Below the pieces are notes generated by a model. It was not told the DNA's origin. It did no database searches and worked only from the letters and a program-made list of their open reading frames with translations. DNA of 64,000 nt from Pestalotiopsis fici W106-1 (taxonomy: Eukaryota; Ascomycota; Sordariomycetes; Amphisphaeriales; Sporocadaceae): contig NW_006917094.1 in assembly GCF_000516985.1 (NCBI RefSeq), positions 2,542,001-2,606,000 on the forward strand, read 5' to 3'. A program made the position numbers and the translations under genes. The stretch's first letter is position 1; every line of letters begins with the position of its first letter. Shown piece after piece: positions 1-11,193 of this stretch.

Positions 1-1399
1 GCGCCATGATCTCTGCAGCTTCACGACGCTTTTCGCTCTCGTCGAGCTTCGACTCGAGCTCTTGACGCTCGCGCTGGCCATGGTGGATTTCGGCCTTCAC
101 TCTACGAAGCACGTCCTCCATCTCTTGGCAGCGCTTCTCCCAAGTCTGCTTGTCTTCCAGTAATGTCTCCTTTTCAGCCTTGAGTTCGCGTAGCTGCTCC
201 GAGGTCTCGCCAACACGCTTTTCGGCATCTGTGACAGCTGTCTTAAGAGAACTGGCTTCGGCTTCCTTGCCAAGTAGTGAGGCTTTTAGGCTGCTGATTT
301 CGGAGAGAAACTGCGACTTGAGTGTCTCCACCTCACGCGCGGTCACGGTAGGGACACTGCGAGGCGTGGGTAGAGGCGGGATATCAAAATCGAGCAGGTT
401 TCCCTGGTGACGCTGTGGTGTGGCACTCGGGCGGTGGCCGGTAGTCTTGGCCGGGGAAAGTCGAGCTCTCTTCGATGATGAAAAGGTTCCATTTCTAGCA
501 AGTTGATCTGAAAACTCCAAGAGGCTGGTCGTGTTGCCGCCATCTAGCGTTCTTGCTGATCGAGCGGGCGATGGGTCAGGGCGAGCCCGGGCGGCGGCGG
601 CTGGCGTGAGCTCCGCGTTGGCGAACCTGGTTGGGCTGTGACCAATCTTTGCAAACATGGTCATGTTGGGAATTGCTGAGAAGGTGCTAAAAGTGCTGAC
701 CATAGACTCATCCGGCCCAGCAATGCTGTCGTCGACATCAATGGGGTGGTCGACGTCCATAGCGTTGATATCGGGTAAATCATCATTCTCCATCATGGTG
801 GACTCGTCCTCGAAGATTTGAATAGCCTTCTTCAAGCCCTCATTTGCTCGCAAGGCATCCTCCAGAGTCATATCTTGTGTCTTGACCATGTGCTTCTCTA
901 GCGAATTCTCGCGTGACATTTCGGGGGCTTTGAGTGGTGACTTCTCTGGCGATCTTTCCGGAGATTTTTCTGGTAACCTCTCAGCATCGAGGGGTTTGGT
1001 AGGTGAGGAGCTGCCGGTGGGTCGGATGGGGAAACGGGGTCTACGCGGGCTCTTTGACCGCGAGTCTTGCCTCGAGAGCGATCGGGGTTCGGGGTCCAAG
1101 TTCTCGTCTCTTGGGCTGAGCAGAGTCAATGGCGCAATCTCGTTGCCCGACAGGATTCTAGAGTGTCGGATCTTGGACGGCGACGGGTCTTCCTTGGAGG
1201 GGCTATCTGTTGTCTTGTCTTGTACTTCGGAAACAAAAGGGGAGCTCTGGTTGGCGCTGGCATCGGCTGGTTCCGTCACGGGAGCGCTTGGTGATGTGGG
1301 CGTGCCGTCCATGTCTTCTTGTGCGACGCGACGCGCAGTCGCAGGTGTTGCAATGTTGAGGGCGGTGCTGGGCAAAGGCGATAGCGGTGAAGCCATCAT
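1..1399 (-). CDS. Coiled-coil protein, N-terminal part (cut at window edge)
   Basis: Reading leftwards from an ATG pair at 1399/1396, the frame stays open for 466 codons to the window edge; an in-frame TAA lies about nine codons upstream of the first ATG, which fixes the start. The first ~350 residues are low-complexity, rich in Ser/Pro and acidic stretches. They include a degenerate SPEK-type repeat (KSPERSPEKSP), a run ending in NMTMFAKIG, and LLDFDIPPLPTPRSVPTV. After that the sequence becomes strongly heptad-like and charged (EVETLKSQFLSEISSLKASL onward), so a long coiled coil continues outside the window. This layout is typical of cytoskeletal or spindle-pole-associated proteins that fungal genomes often label paramyosin-like or M-repeat. 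I cannot identify the family from this part. The SP/TP density suggests regulation by proline-directed kinases (inference). Confidence 0.75.
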   Translation of the reverse strand, partial: MMASPLSPLPSTALNIATPATARRVAQEDMDGTPTSPSAPVTEPADASANQSSPFVSEVQDKTTDSPSKEDPSPSKIRHSRILSGNEIAPLTLLSPRDENLDPEPRSLSRQDSRSKSPRRPRFPIRPTGSSSPTKPLDAERLPEKSPERSPEKSPLKAPEMSRENSLEKHMVKTQDMTLEDALRANEGLKKAIQIFEDESTMMENDDLPDINAMDVDHPIDVDDSIAGPDESMVSTFSTFSAIPNMTMFAKIGHSPTRFANAELTPAAAARARPDPSPARSARTLDGGNTTSLLEFSDQLARNGTFSSSKRARLSPAKTTGHRPSATPQRHQGNLLDFDIPPLPTPRSVPTVTAREVETLKSQFLSEISSLKASLLGKEAEASSLKTAVTDAEKRVGETSEQLRELKAEKETLLEDKQTWEKRCQEMEDVLRRVKAEIHHGQRERQELESKLDESEKRREAAEIMA

Positions 1400-3602
1400 G
1401 AGAGTGTTTGTGTTCCTTTTTTATTCCAATATGGTAGCAACGGTAAACCGGTTGCAATTGATGCTGGGGTTGCAGTTTTAAATAGAATCTTCTATAACGG
1501 AGCAAGCAAGCGACGGGGCAGTGGTAGGTGGTGGTAGTAGTTTGTGCAAGCAGCCAGTGAGGTTTAAAAGTTTCCGGTCTAGATTGATTGTTTGGGCTGT
1601 TGCCGCGACAACAGCCCCATCTTTAGCGCACCTGGCCGACCCTATGCCCCACATTCTTTATTTCCGGTGTCTCGATACTGGTCTAAGAGTCGACAACTTG
1701 GTCTCGCCTGGGATCAGCCATGGAAAAGCGATTTGTTCACCATGACATTCTTCCCATCGCCCAGCAACAGCATTGATTTCGAGGCCTCTTCTCTGTTCAA
1801 TTTGTCATTGAAAAGCAGAAAGCTAGGCGGCAAGGCCGATTTGCGCAGCTCCCGAATGACGTCTCTCAAGGCTCTACCTGGTTGTATTCATCACCTGGGT
1901 AAGGGGATGGAGAATCCAGCACTGGTTGGACAATTCCCATTCTAGCAGGAAATTTGGCTTTCCTGGTGCGGAATGTACAATCCTCTTGAAAACTGTATCT
2001 CAAGTCACTAACTTAAGTCACATTCGACTCGGAACTCCAATTTTTGTGTTTTCCGACTGTCTGGTCACTGGTGTTCAGTACAAGAAGTGGAGCATCAACA
2101 GACATGCCATGGAGTTTAGCGTCGAGGTTCCATAGCAACAGTGTCTGTCTGAAAGTCTCCCAAGAAAGTAGATACCTATAATACTGCTCTTTCTCGGCTC
2201 TGGAATAAGCCACCAGCCATTCATTCTTTCCCCAATATGTGATTAGCGGTAGGTGATGTCTCTTTCACGTCTCGCATAGGACTTAGCAAGGAATTCCAAT
2301 CTACTTGCCCCTCGTCGCTCACTACACAACCACGGCACTTGTAGATGCATCCATATGTTGAGCATTGCGCCAGCCAAATGTTTTAGGCAAATTGACTCGC
2401 ATAGACCCAAAAGGGCGTGGTGGGACCATGTGAACGCACGTCGACCGGTTGAAGTTTGTATCTCAAAGAGTTCAATGTTGTTCGCCCCGCCACAGCCCGT
2501 GTCCGTTACTTTATACAAGATGCCTTGATACGTCGACTGACTGCCAACACTGTAGGCCTGGATAAATTTTAGTGATGAAGCCGCAGGTTGAGAAGATATG
2601 GAGGCATATTCCATTTTGTATACTTAAAATCGACACTCGATTTTTTTTTTTCCTTTTTGGTAAGCAATCCTATGACCACTTATACTAACCTGACTGACCT
2701 TGGTTGCTCTTTTACATTCTATTCTAGAATTTCTTTACAGCTAAACTGTTCGGATACATAATACAGTACCGCAATTCTCAACCCTTGAAAATGTATACAA
2801 CTTATGATATATCCCGTAGTCGAGAGGTACAGGCAAACCTCCACCCGAGAAGCGGATAGCGTCGGCGTTTGTTGTATGACTCAAGTCAGACCTGTGTCAA
2901 GTCTATATCTCGAGTAGAGCGAGCCATTTGCACACGATAATCCCCTGTTTTCAATCAGAAGCCATCTACGTGCGGTCTGTTGCGGATGTGGTGACTCCAT
3001 TGTCTTCTTTAAGTGGCATCGTAAACTGAGCATATGGTAGACCTGAGGTGATGAAGAGTTGACAATTCTAATATTATTACCGCTATTATTCCTGCGAAAC
3101 CGAACATTGGGCGTTAATACATTTGGAGTAGGTGAGCAAAGTAACATGTCTAATGAACACACCCTGCTTACTTGGGTGTAAGGCATTAAGAATCTGCCAT
3201 CTCGAATTATCATCTACATATTTAAATCCGTCAAAGATTATAATACAATATACCACAGGTTTGTCAGGAATGGCTTATTCCATATCCATGTGACAATATA
3301 TTTACCTCAGTCAATTTATTGTAACTTTGCACGCCATTTGAGAACAAATAATTATGCAAACTTATTATGCAGTAATCTACAATTCAAATCTTGTAAATTA
3401 TCATTTCTGGTAAAAACGCAAAAATTTCCATAACTAGTCCCTTGTTGGCCCATATGACCGCTTGCGTCAGTTCGTCATGCTTCCTGCCTTTCTTTGTTTC
3501 GCTAAGCAGCAACAAAAATGCATACATCTCGCGTGGCAGAGCTTCTCTAGAGTCGATGCTAAGGGCTTGTTCCCCTGAGACACGCCATGTACGGTGTCAA
3601 AT
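1400..3602. other. Intergenic region, no supported gene
   Basis: This 2.2-kb gap separates the divergent coiled-coil and zinc-knuckle genes and must hold both promoters. The right half (about 2,600-3,430) is AT-rich and contains a T-run near 2640. A 123-codon minus-strand frame at 2243-2614 begins in a good start context (acaaaATGG) but has no recognisable domain and ordinary random-like composition; I do not call it a gene. No tRNA or repeat was seen. Confidence 0.5.
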
Positions 3603-4460
3603 ATGGCTCCTCTGGGGTTCTGTAAGACGACTGACAACGAGCATTGGGAAAGACTCGAGGTCCTGCAAAATGCTCTGAGCAGAAGCATTGCATTGCACGG
3701 TAATGGCCAAACACCTGTCACAATGACAGAGCAATCTCTGTACAGCTTACTCACCGCGGGACAAGACGACTTTTTGGAAATCACCGTCTGCAAGGTTACA
3801 CCAACATTTCCAATAGCTGCACAGATCCCAACGTCACCTCATGTCCCGCACATGTCGCCTTCGCGGCCCAACAGCATGTTCATGGGATCCATGGCACCAG
3901 AAATGTCAGGCATACGCGGAGATAAAGGATCTATGGCAAGATTCAGTCTTTCGGACATGCACGAGAACAAAAGCCAGGGTGAAAGGCCGAGGTCACGGAT
4001 CACCTTGGACACTAGAATCTTTCTCCCCGTGCCAGACACCGTCTGCGGAAATTGTCAGCGCCCGGGGCACACCGTCCGCGACTGCGTCGGCCCCGTCGAC
4101 GAGCGAGGCGAGATCGATGGATGTCCCAAGTGCAACACGGCACGTGCCCACATGTACGACGACTGCCCGGCCCGCGATACCAGCGAGGACTTTGACTTGA
4201 TTTACCGCTACCGCCAGAGGAAGCCGCCCATGAAAAGCTTTCTGGTCTGGCAGAGCTTCCTGTCGGAACAGTATCAGCCAGCCACCTGGCCCAGCTTCAT
4301 CCCCTGGTCTGCCCGGTTCGCTCTCGAGCAGCAGGACCAGGCTTTCCGCGCACACCGCAAGCCCGAGTGGGTGTACTATGACTATGATCGCATTGGATGG
4401 CCCGACGCCGAGGCCCATTACCGCGAGATCGACCCGGACTCGGAGTTTATGGTACTTTAA
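3603..4460 (+). CDS. CCHC zinc-knuckle protein
   Basis: Single-exon frame of 285 residues from ATG 3603; the frame extends to a GTG at 3594 but ATG 3603 is the first normal start. Residues ~148-183 contain two zinc-knuckle-like motifs: CGNCQRPGHTVRDC, a classic C-x2-C-x4-H-x4-C, and CPKCNTARAHMYDDC, a variant with five residues before the histidine. The linker has the pattern GPVDERGEIDGCP seen in a large family of fungal CCHC proteins of unknown role. The C-terminal ~100 residues are aromatic and charged (many W/Y/F), and the N-terminal half is poorly conserved-looking with Met/Ser/Pro-rich patches. CCHC knuckles usually bind single-stranded RNA or DNA; a retrotransposon Gag origin is not supported because no protease, RT or integrase frame is nearby. 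The N-terminal boundary is uncertain, since a later Met (near 3879) could be used or an upstream exon missed. Confidence 0.7.
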   Translation: MAPLGFCKTTDNEHWERLEVLQNALSRSIALHGNGQTPVTMTEQSLYSLLTAGQDDFLEITVCKVTPTFPIAAQIPTSPHVPHMSPSRPNSMFMGSMAPEMSGIRGDKGSMARFSLSDMHENKSQGERPRSRITLDTRIFLPVPDTVCGNCQRPGHTVRDCVGPVDERGEIDGCPKCNTARAHMYDDCPARDTSEDFDLIYRYRQRKPPMKSFLVWQSFLSEQYQPATWPSFIPWSARFALEQQDQAFRAHRKPEWVYYDYDRIGWPDAEAHYREIDPDSEFMVL

Positions 4461-4598
4461 GCGCCCTTCTCAGAACCATGTTGAAGATATATAAGCATGA
4501 CGGGGCATTGAGGAACATCTGCGAGATTTGACGATTTAATAATATATACACAAGAATATCTAAGACTAATTATGCTGTATCATATGTTGACCACATAA

Positions 4599-6150
4599 CT
4601 ATGGGCATCCGCTATCAGGATAGTTGCAAGACTCGGAGCCACCAGTAATGCTGACGCCAGAAAAGCTAAAGTCGCTGCACGATCCATCACCGCAGAGAAT
4701 GTAATAATCATAAGCATCATCTCCCGTCGTAGTTCCGGTGACGTCAATGAATGAAATACCGGAGATGGTGACGCCGTTGGTGGGCTCACCAGTCGGGCCG
4801 CCGTTGAGGTAGTCCTGCTGCACGTCGATGCCGTAGTCGGTGATGCCGCTCATGGTAATGTTCTGGTAGACGACGTTGGCAACGGTGCCCGTCTCGCCCG
4901 AGTTGCTCTTGATGCGGCAGCCGTTGGACGAGTTGACGAGCGTCGAGTCGGAAAAGGTGACGCCGTCGACCGTGTTGTTGCTCTTGCCGCCAATGGAGCC
5001 AATGGACAGACCGTGGCCGCCCGAGCAGTACATGTTGCTGACGATGATGTTGGATCCCGACGTCACGGCGACGCAGTCGTCTTGGTTGTACACCTTGATG
5101 TTGTCGAGAGTGACCGTGTCCGAGCTCGAAATGTCGAAACCGTCAGAGTTGTGAGCGGCTGGGTCGTCGCCGCTGGCGTCGTTGGGCTCATCACCGGCAG
5201 AGTTGTCAAGGGTGAGACCCGTCACCTCGAGTCCCTGGACACCGTTGATGTAGAAGCAGTGAGTCTAAAAGCCAGAGCGTGTTAGTGGGTACTGAAAGCG
5301 AAGATATTAATCCTATTTCTCTGATTTGGGTACTTACAGGCCAGTTCTGAATGTTCAGATTGGTAATCTTTCCATTGTAAACCTTCTTGACCACGAAAAA
5401 GTGGTCAGGCTTGTCACTTCCACCGTTGGAACCCTCGCCATCCCAGTAGGCCTGGCCGTTGCCATCAATGACGTGGCCATCGGCACCGGTAATTGTAATG
5501 TCATGGCCAGAAACAACAATTGGGTCAAAGTCGGAGTCCGCGGTGGTGCCAAAGGAGGTGGTGCCAGCAAAGGTGACGGTGGCGCCAGTCTGCAGAGACT
5601 GAAGGTCAATGGTGCTGGAGGCAGGGGCCGAGATGCCTGACAAGATGATGTTGGTGCATGAAGCAACAGCTGACGAAATATCAGCGTAGGCGGTAACCGT
5701 GCAGGCGTTTGCGTTATCCACGGCGGCGGCGGCCGAGCTGGTAGCAGCAGCAGCGGCAGTGGTGGTGGCAGCAGCCTTGGTTGAGGTAGCCAAGGTCGAG
5801 GCAGCCTGAGTGGTGGTGGTGGCAACAGATGCTGCCGAAGTCTTGACGACAGAGGCGACACTTGTGGTCTCGACGGCAGCAGCAGACGAAGTCGAGGTTG
5901 CGACAGCTGCTCCTCCCGTCACGTAGCAAGAACAAGCCGTAGACAGCTTCTTGGTCTTGTAGGCACATGCAGAGCCAAAGGCATCAGGGACCGCCGTGGT
6001 CTCGGTAATGGCGGCCGTGGTCCATGTTGCGCAAAAGCTGGCGGCAGCAGCACTCGAGCTGACAAAGGCGCCAGCACATGAGTCGGTGTCAGGGTTGGAG
6101 CAAGCGAGAACAACCGGCAGCGCTGCTGCGGTCAAAAGAAAGGAACGCAT
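4599..6150 (-). CDS. Secreted endopolygalacturonase, GH28
   Basis: Two exons, 6150-5338 and 5264-4599, with a 73-bp GTAAGT...TTAG intron, give 492 residues. The protein opens with a signal peptide (MRSFLLTAAALPVVLACS). A ~75-residue Cys-containing module ending in STACSCYVTG follows, then a long Ala/Ser/Thr/Val-rich linker to about residue 150, and then a right-handed beta-helix GH28 catalytic domain. GH28 signatures are all present: NSDGFDIS (Asp312), QDDC (Asp333/Asp334), GHG (His355) and RIK (Arg388/Lys390). These are the acid/base, water-activating and substrate-binding residues that hydrolyse alpha-1,4-galacturonan inside pectin. The spacing and the C-terminal SITGG...SGCP ending fit endo- rather than exo-enzymes. 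The enzyme should act outside the cell on plant cell walls. The N-terminal extension and linker make it longer than a typical ~370-residue fungal endo-PG. Confidence 0.95.
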
Positions 6151-6261
6151 GGTAAAGACTGAAATGTAAAGAAAGGCTGAAGTCTACGGCTTCTGAGTAT
6201 GAGCACTTGGCAGTGACGTTCCTAGAGATCGACATGCCAGCCAAGACGGCCAAGACGGGTG

Positions 6262-6267
6262 TTTATA
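6262..6267 (-). promoter_or_regulatory. Putative TATA box of the polygalacturonase gene
   Basis: On the minus strand the sequence reads TATAAA, about 112-117 bp upstream of the GH28 start codon at 6150. Its position and orientation fit a core promoter element of an inducible secreted-enzyme gene. Identified by eye only. Confidence 0.45.
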
Positions 6268-9200
6268 TTGTATAGAAGCTTGTCATACATTTCCCAACTT
6301 GGCAATAATCTGGACCCAACCCTGTGGGTGTCATCAGACGAAAGGAGCATCGCATATCATGGGTCCTGGTCAGGAATCCATGATTTTGATGGACTTTACT
6401 CTAACTCAGACGCGCCGTCTCAGAGGGAATTTCGGTAGCCAGTCCGATCTACGGAATTTCTCGACCCCATGTTCTAGTTCGTGACATTCTCTTCGGCTCG
6501 GTCTCCGGAGTGGAGTTTTTCGCTATAGTATCTGCTCCACTGTTCTGAGTTGGCTTGGGACCGTTATTGCGGAATGCAACGGCAGCCGCAGACTACACAG
6601 CAGGTATAGAAGTGAAGTTCATCGTCCATCTCTATGCTGGCTCCTGGTACGTCGTCTGAATCGCGGCAACATGTAGAAGTGGCAAGTGGCTGAGATACAA
6701 TGGCTATCCTGCGCCTCAAAGTCATTGAATCCCAAAACCAAACAAACAAACAAGACAAAAGAATGTTGGAGTATGGTGAAGATGGGATGAAGGATTCGTA
6801 CATGGGGATGCGGCTGAACGGTGAGAATACTGGGATATTGTGGAGCCAGTGGTCCTGGAGTCTTTTTGTTTGAAACGATCTGAACCCACTATAATCTTAA
6901 AGGATTCGTGGACATGATTACATAAGAGAACACCACAAACCCCTGTGAGATGCTCACGTACGCCAGCTTGTTTGAAGGATCTTCGGAAATAAAGTATGGC
7001 GGCTATCGGAGGTCTCGGGGGGTTGTGTTGTTCTTGTTCCCATTATGAAAATGCACTATTGAGTGTCGAGTGGAACTTGCTTACGTGACTGACAGCTGTC
7101 TTTGCAAACAACTAGACGTTTATATCTGATGTGTTTATCCCTCAATTCATGATCTACGGCGCTATTGATTCCCCAGTTGATGATAAAGACACCTGCTGCT
7201 GAGAATATCGGCCGGGCAGGAGGCGATCTATTACCTCAAAGGGCCACGGACGGGGAACAATTGGGTCTCAAGCTCTCGACTCACTTGACATTTCTAACTC
7301 GAAGAACTTTTATGCTTGAGGGGAGGAAACAATCGACACTGAGTTTGGAGGCTTTTTGTCACTTCCATGTTGAATTGAGTCACAACTTGAGGATTATCCA
7401 CCAGAAAAGGCTTTGCTCGTCGACCGGACCTTTCCTCGCTGCTGGCCGTGAAATTTTCCACAAGATAACCCCCAGACAAAATATTTAGCAATGAAATCAG
7501 GAACTGGGCAGAACAAAGTTTGGTAACAGAAGTTTATAATCATGATACTTGACTACATACCCATGGGCAGCGCGCATTCCTGGCCTGCAATAGCTCACCA
7601 TTGTCGTGGCTCATTATCGGACGAGTGTCTCAGTGCGCGTATTCGCTCTCCTGGGAGTTGAACATCATCCTGGGGTAGTTATACCAGGATAGCGATGATG
7701 TGGCCAGCAAAAATGAATTCCAATGCTGCTTCCAAGCTCCCTGGGCTTTGACAGGATGGTGTCGTTTGAATTTAATTATAATTCATTTGCCGTACATAAT
7801 CTTCTCACTTCCCAAGCGAGCCAAGCACTAACTACTCTTCAGCGCCTGTAGGAACATGATTATCAAGTCGCGGTAAAATCAATGAACAAGAGGGGCAAGG
7901 CCTTGAGAGATTCGATTGGTTATAGTGAGTTTATGCCTCATATATATATATATATATCTGCGAATCTATGGCTGATTATGAGACTGAGATGCCATTAAGC
8001 TAGTTAACGCTGGCTCAATTCCTCCATATACCATTATTTCACCGCTTGTTTCGGTAGATATGACATTATTAAGTGGTTTGCATTTTGCGGCACAGTTGGG
8101 CAAGACTTGATAAGACCACCATAAATGTTATTTTCAATTTCTTCTCGAAAAAGAGATTTTACTTCGCAATTTTCAAATGAAAATCTAGCATATTTTCTTG
8201 AGGTCCGTGTCAAGAACGCCGTCAATGAAGTTTCCAGTTATGTCTCAAAGTGTCGGAATTTATTTGGGTATGAAGAACAACGCGCTCTCAAGTCAAAAAG
8301 CAAAACTCGCCGAGCAGTTATGATGAGACACATTATCATTCAGACTGCATGATTTCTCGAGCTGTGCGTCCTGGAAGCATTGTTTACACATTATACCTGG
8401 CTCAGAGATAATGGCCACCCGACATGGTCGATCCAATCATTCATGAAACCCGATGGCGTATTCTATTCCTTCCATACTAGCCAATTTGTTAGTGATTGAT
8501 GGTATGATACTGGCTTCATCACACCGATCACAAGTCAATCAACGTGGTATTGATCCTCATTAATCTATAGGAGATATATTTTGCCGCCAATATGCGGAAG
8601 AGAGGGGAAGTGGACGAGAAAGGAAATGAAGACGAAGAGAGTGGCAGCTTTGATGACTTCAATACGACCAAATCCTCAAAGCTAATATGATGCCAACCAA
8701 GGTCGGTATTATTCATCATTATTTAAGTAGAGTCGTCTTCATTAATTACTAGTACCGTTACATTGCTCATGCTCGACTGCCTAGATAGCCAGCAGTCCTC
8801 TTCTAATCTGCTCCATAACAATCAGGACACCAGGACTTTGTGAGGAGGACGGAACGACGAAGGATTTTGGATTGGTTGAAACCAAGTGTTCACGCATATA
8901 GACAACGAATTCTATTGCAAGCAATTAGAAAGTGTGAGGTCGGATCTCTAACATATGAAAATGACTCTGCATGCTAATTAGAGCCGCCGTCATTGATTGA
9001 AGGTTGCTTAGCTTTAGGTCGTGAAAGTCAATGGAGATCATGTTGAACGCTAGCGGTTGCTTTGAGTGATTCGTCTTGGCAATGTATTAAGTGGCGGACT
9101 TGGTCAAGACACATGCTTTCATCTTGACTTTTGCTACTGGCCAAGTACTTAAAGGCTGTCTGCTTTGTCTGGGCAGAGTTTATCTGGAAAGTGTTACGAG

Positions 9201-11193
9201 TAACCTGTCAAATTGAAGACCGTTCCCGTTTGCTTCGCTGGGCAAAGTTTGTTTGAAGCACGTTGTATGTTACCTGTCAGAAGTTGAAGACGGCTCGTGA
9301 CAAGACGCAGTCTTGTTAACTCTAAGTTATACTCCTAACATTTGATCATGTAGGGTCATTATTAAGATCCCTTCGATTGGACTTGGATATAGTGATTTGA
9401 TGCGTCTCCTCGCCACCTACTAGGTACGCATCGATCATCCGACGCCAATGTCATGGCGGGCAAGCCCCGCCTCTAACAGTGGCAGTTCTAGTCATTTTGG
9501 TTGAATACCAAGATCTCGATCATATCACCTCTTGGATAGCGGTAAGTATGATCCTCACAAAAGACAAGTTTGGCAAATGACATAGGACAAAGCCCGTTAA
9601 GACGCCTCGCAGAGAGAGGGGCTTTGGAATAAGTTAGTAGCGGGGAAGAAGCTTTGGGAGCGTCCAAGGTTCTGGGGCTAATCGAGAAGTGCTGATTTTA
9701 GTTTCTGTGAGCTGAGCCAGAAATAGCTCTATTATGGAACGCCATCTGCACACTGCATCTGCTAATATGGCTTTGGGCACGGCGCAGCCCAGCGCCAGCC
9801 TCTGCCTCTCAGCTGACACACGCCGCCGACAAACAATCAATTCCCTTTGGTTCATTCCATCATGTAGTATGTCTGGACTGTTTGCTCTGAGGAAAATCTT
9901 TCTAGCCACATACAATCTTTGGCTTCTATTCTAGAAACCACCTGGAAGAAAGACACTGTCCAAACGAGTCAGGAACAGGCTTGACAGGATACGAGAGTTT
10001 CTGGATAACCTTTGCGAGAAACCCCACAGTATCTCAACCATAATGCATGTTGGAGAGATTTGAAATGGGTGCTTCTTTGTTGCCTCGATGTCGATCGTAC
10101 ACTCCAACGGGCGACCCGCCAGCTGGGACACGAGCAGTAGTGGATGGGCTTGGGATGGGCGGTGGGCAGACGCTGGGCCTAACGACAGGACAGCGTCCCT
10201 GCATAAGCTCAGTACCCAAAATGGGTTTCGCGGCATGCAACAGGATCGACCATGGCCAATACACTGGCAGTTACCAGGGGCAAGGTGAAAAAAAGGCCGA
10301 GCCTCCTGTTCTCGACTGACAATGAAGAGGTGAAACTCGGGAGCAAGATCAGGCCAAACAATGCTGCACATCTTGTGGCTCGCAACAATTCAGAATAGTA
10401 TTTCTTTATGCATGGTCTCGTCATTGTCGTGCCCAGAGATGAATTCGGGTCCATCGTCCGCCTGTGAATTTCTCATCACGTCCAAGAGACGATCTGCTGC
10501 TCTGCCGATTATTGGCCCATCATAGCTCGTACTAGCTCGTACTAAAACTTTTGCCCAGGGGTCTTTTTGGGTAGGGAGGTTCCTTCGCTCGGTGGCGCTA
10601 GGGGCATTGCTCTCGTTGGTGCAGCCCCCCTAACTGCTACACTACCAGTACAAGGTACGGAGCCACAAATTCCAGATCAGAGCGGGCCTAAACTCATTGA
10701 AACAGTCTTGAGATATCCGAGCCATTCCCTTTCACTTCCATCCCTTTTAGTGGGCGGGCTTGGAACCAAACTCGATAACCTTTCTTGCCGTCCTGTACAT
10801 CTTCTTTCTTGTTGCTCTCCTCTTGTATTTGTCTGCATTTGCTTTTGCTTGACACTACTTGACGCAACGACAACCACTATTCAAAATATTGGAGACTGAG
10901 TTGGGATAAAACCAGGCTCCCCTGATCTCAGACATCGTCGACAGACAGCAGTGCGTTTGGACAAGGAATCGCCTGCGCGCGTAGTCGCTTCGAAGGAAAG
11001 ATGAGCGTGAGTGTTTCACCCCTTCCTTGACGGTTTCAACAAAGCACCCTGCGACCAGACCTGAGCTTCACCTCAAGTTCGACATCTTTTGACATGATCT
11101 TGCTTCCTTTTCTGTCCCTTTTATGACTTGCCGAACCTTAAACTCTTTTTTCTCTTTCCTCACATCAGCCTCTAGCACACTCAACTGACAAAC
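6268..11193. other. 4.9-kb gene-poor intergenic region
   Basis: Between the polygalacturonase promoter and the syntaxin start no reading frame on either strand has convincing coding character; the longest (minus 9931-10371, 146 codons) has no recognisable domain and overlaps equally poor frames. The centre (about 7,700-9,400) is AT-rich and holds a diverged tandem duplication at 9160-9299. A short direct repeat of agctcgtact lies near 10,525-10,545. From about 10,730 the sequence is pyrimidine-rich, as expected for the syntaxin 5' leader; short introns in this leader are possible. Confidence 0.5.
9160..9299. repeat. Diverged tandem duplication, two ~70-bp units
   Basis: Unit 1 (about 9160-9228) and unit 2 (about 9231-9299) align along their whole length with scattered substitutions and one or two single-base gaps. 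Shared blocks include CTGGGCA(A/G)AGTTT, TTACCTGTCA-like and TTGAAGAC. Many differences are transitions, compatible with age or with mild repeat-induced mutation. No further copies were noticed in the window. Confidence 0.5.

Noticed and set aside
2243..2614. 123-codon minus-strand frame with good start context
   Set aside because: No domain, no upstream promoter elements, no sign of continuation by splicing. Kept only as a note in the gap entry.
3603..4460. Retrotransposon Gag remnant because of CCHC knuckles
   Set aside because: No protease, reverse transcriptase, integrase or LTR sequence is adjacent, and the linker pattern fits a cellular fungal CCHC family.
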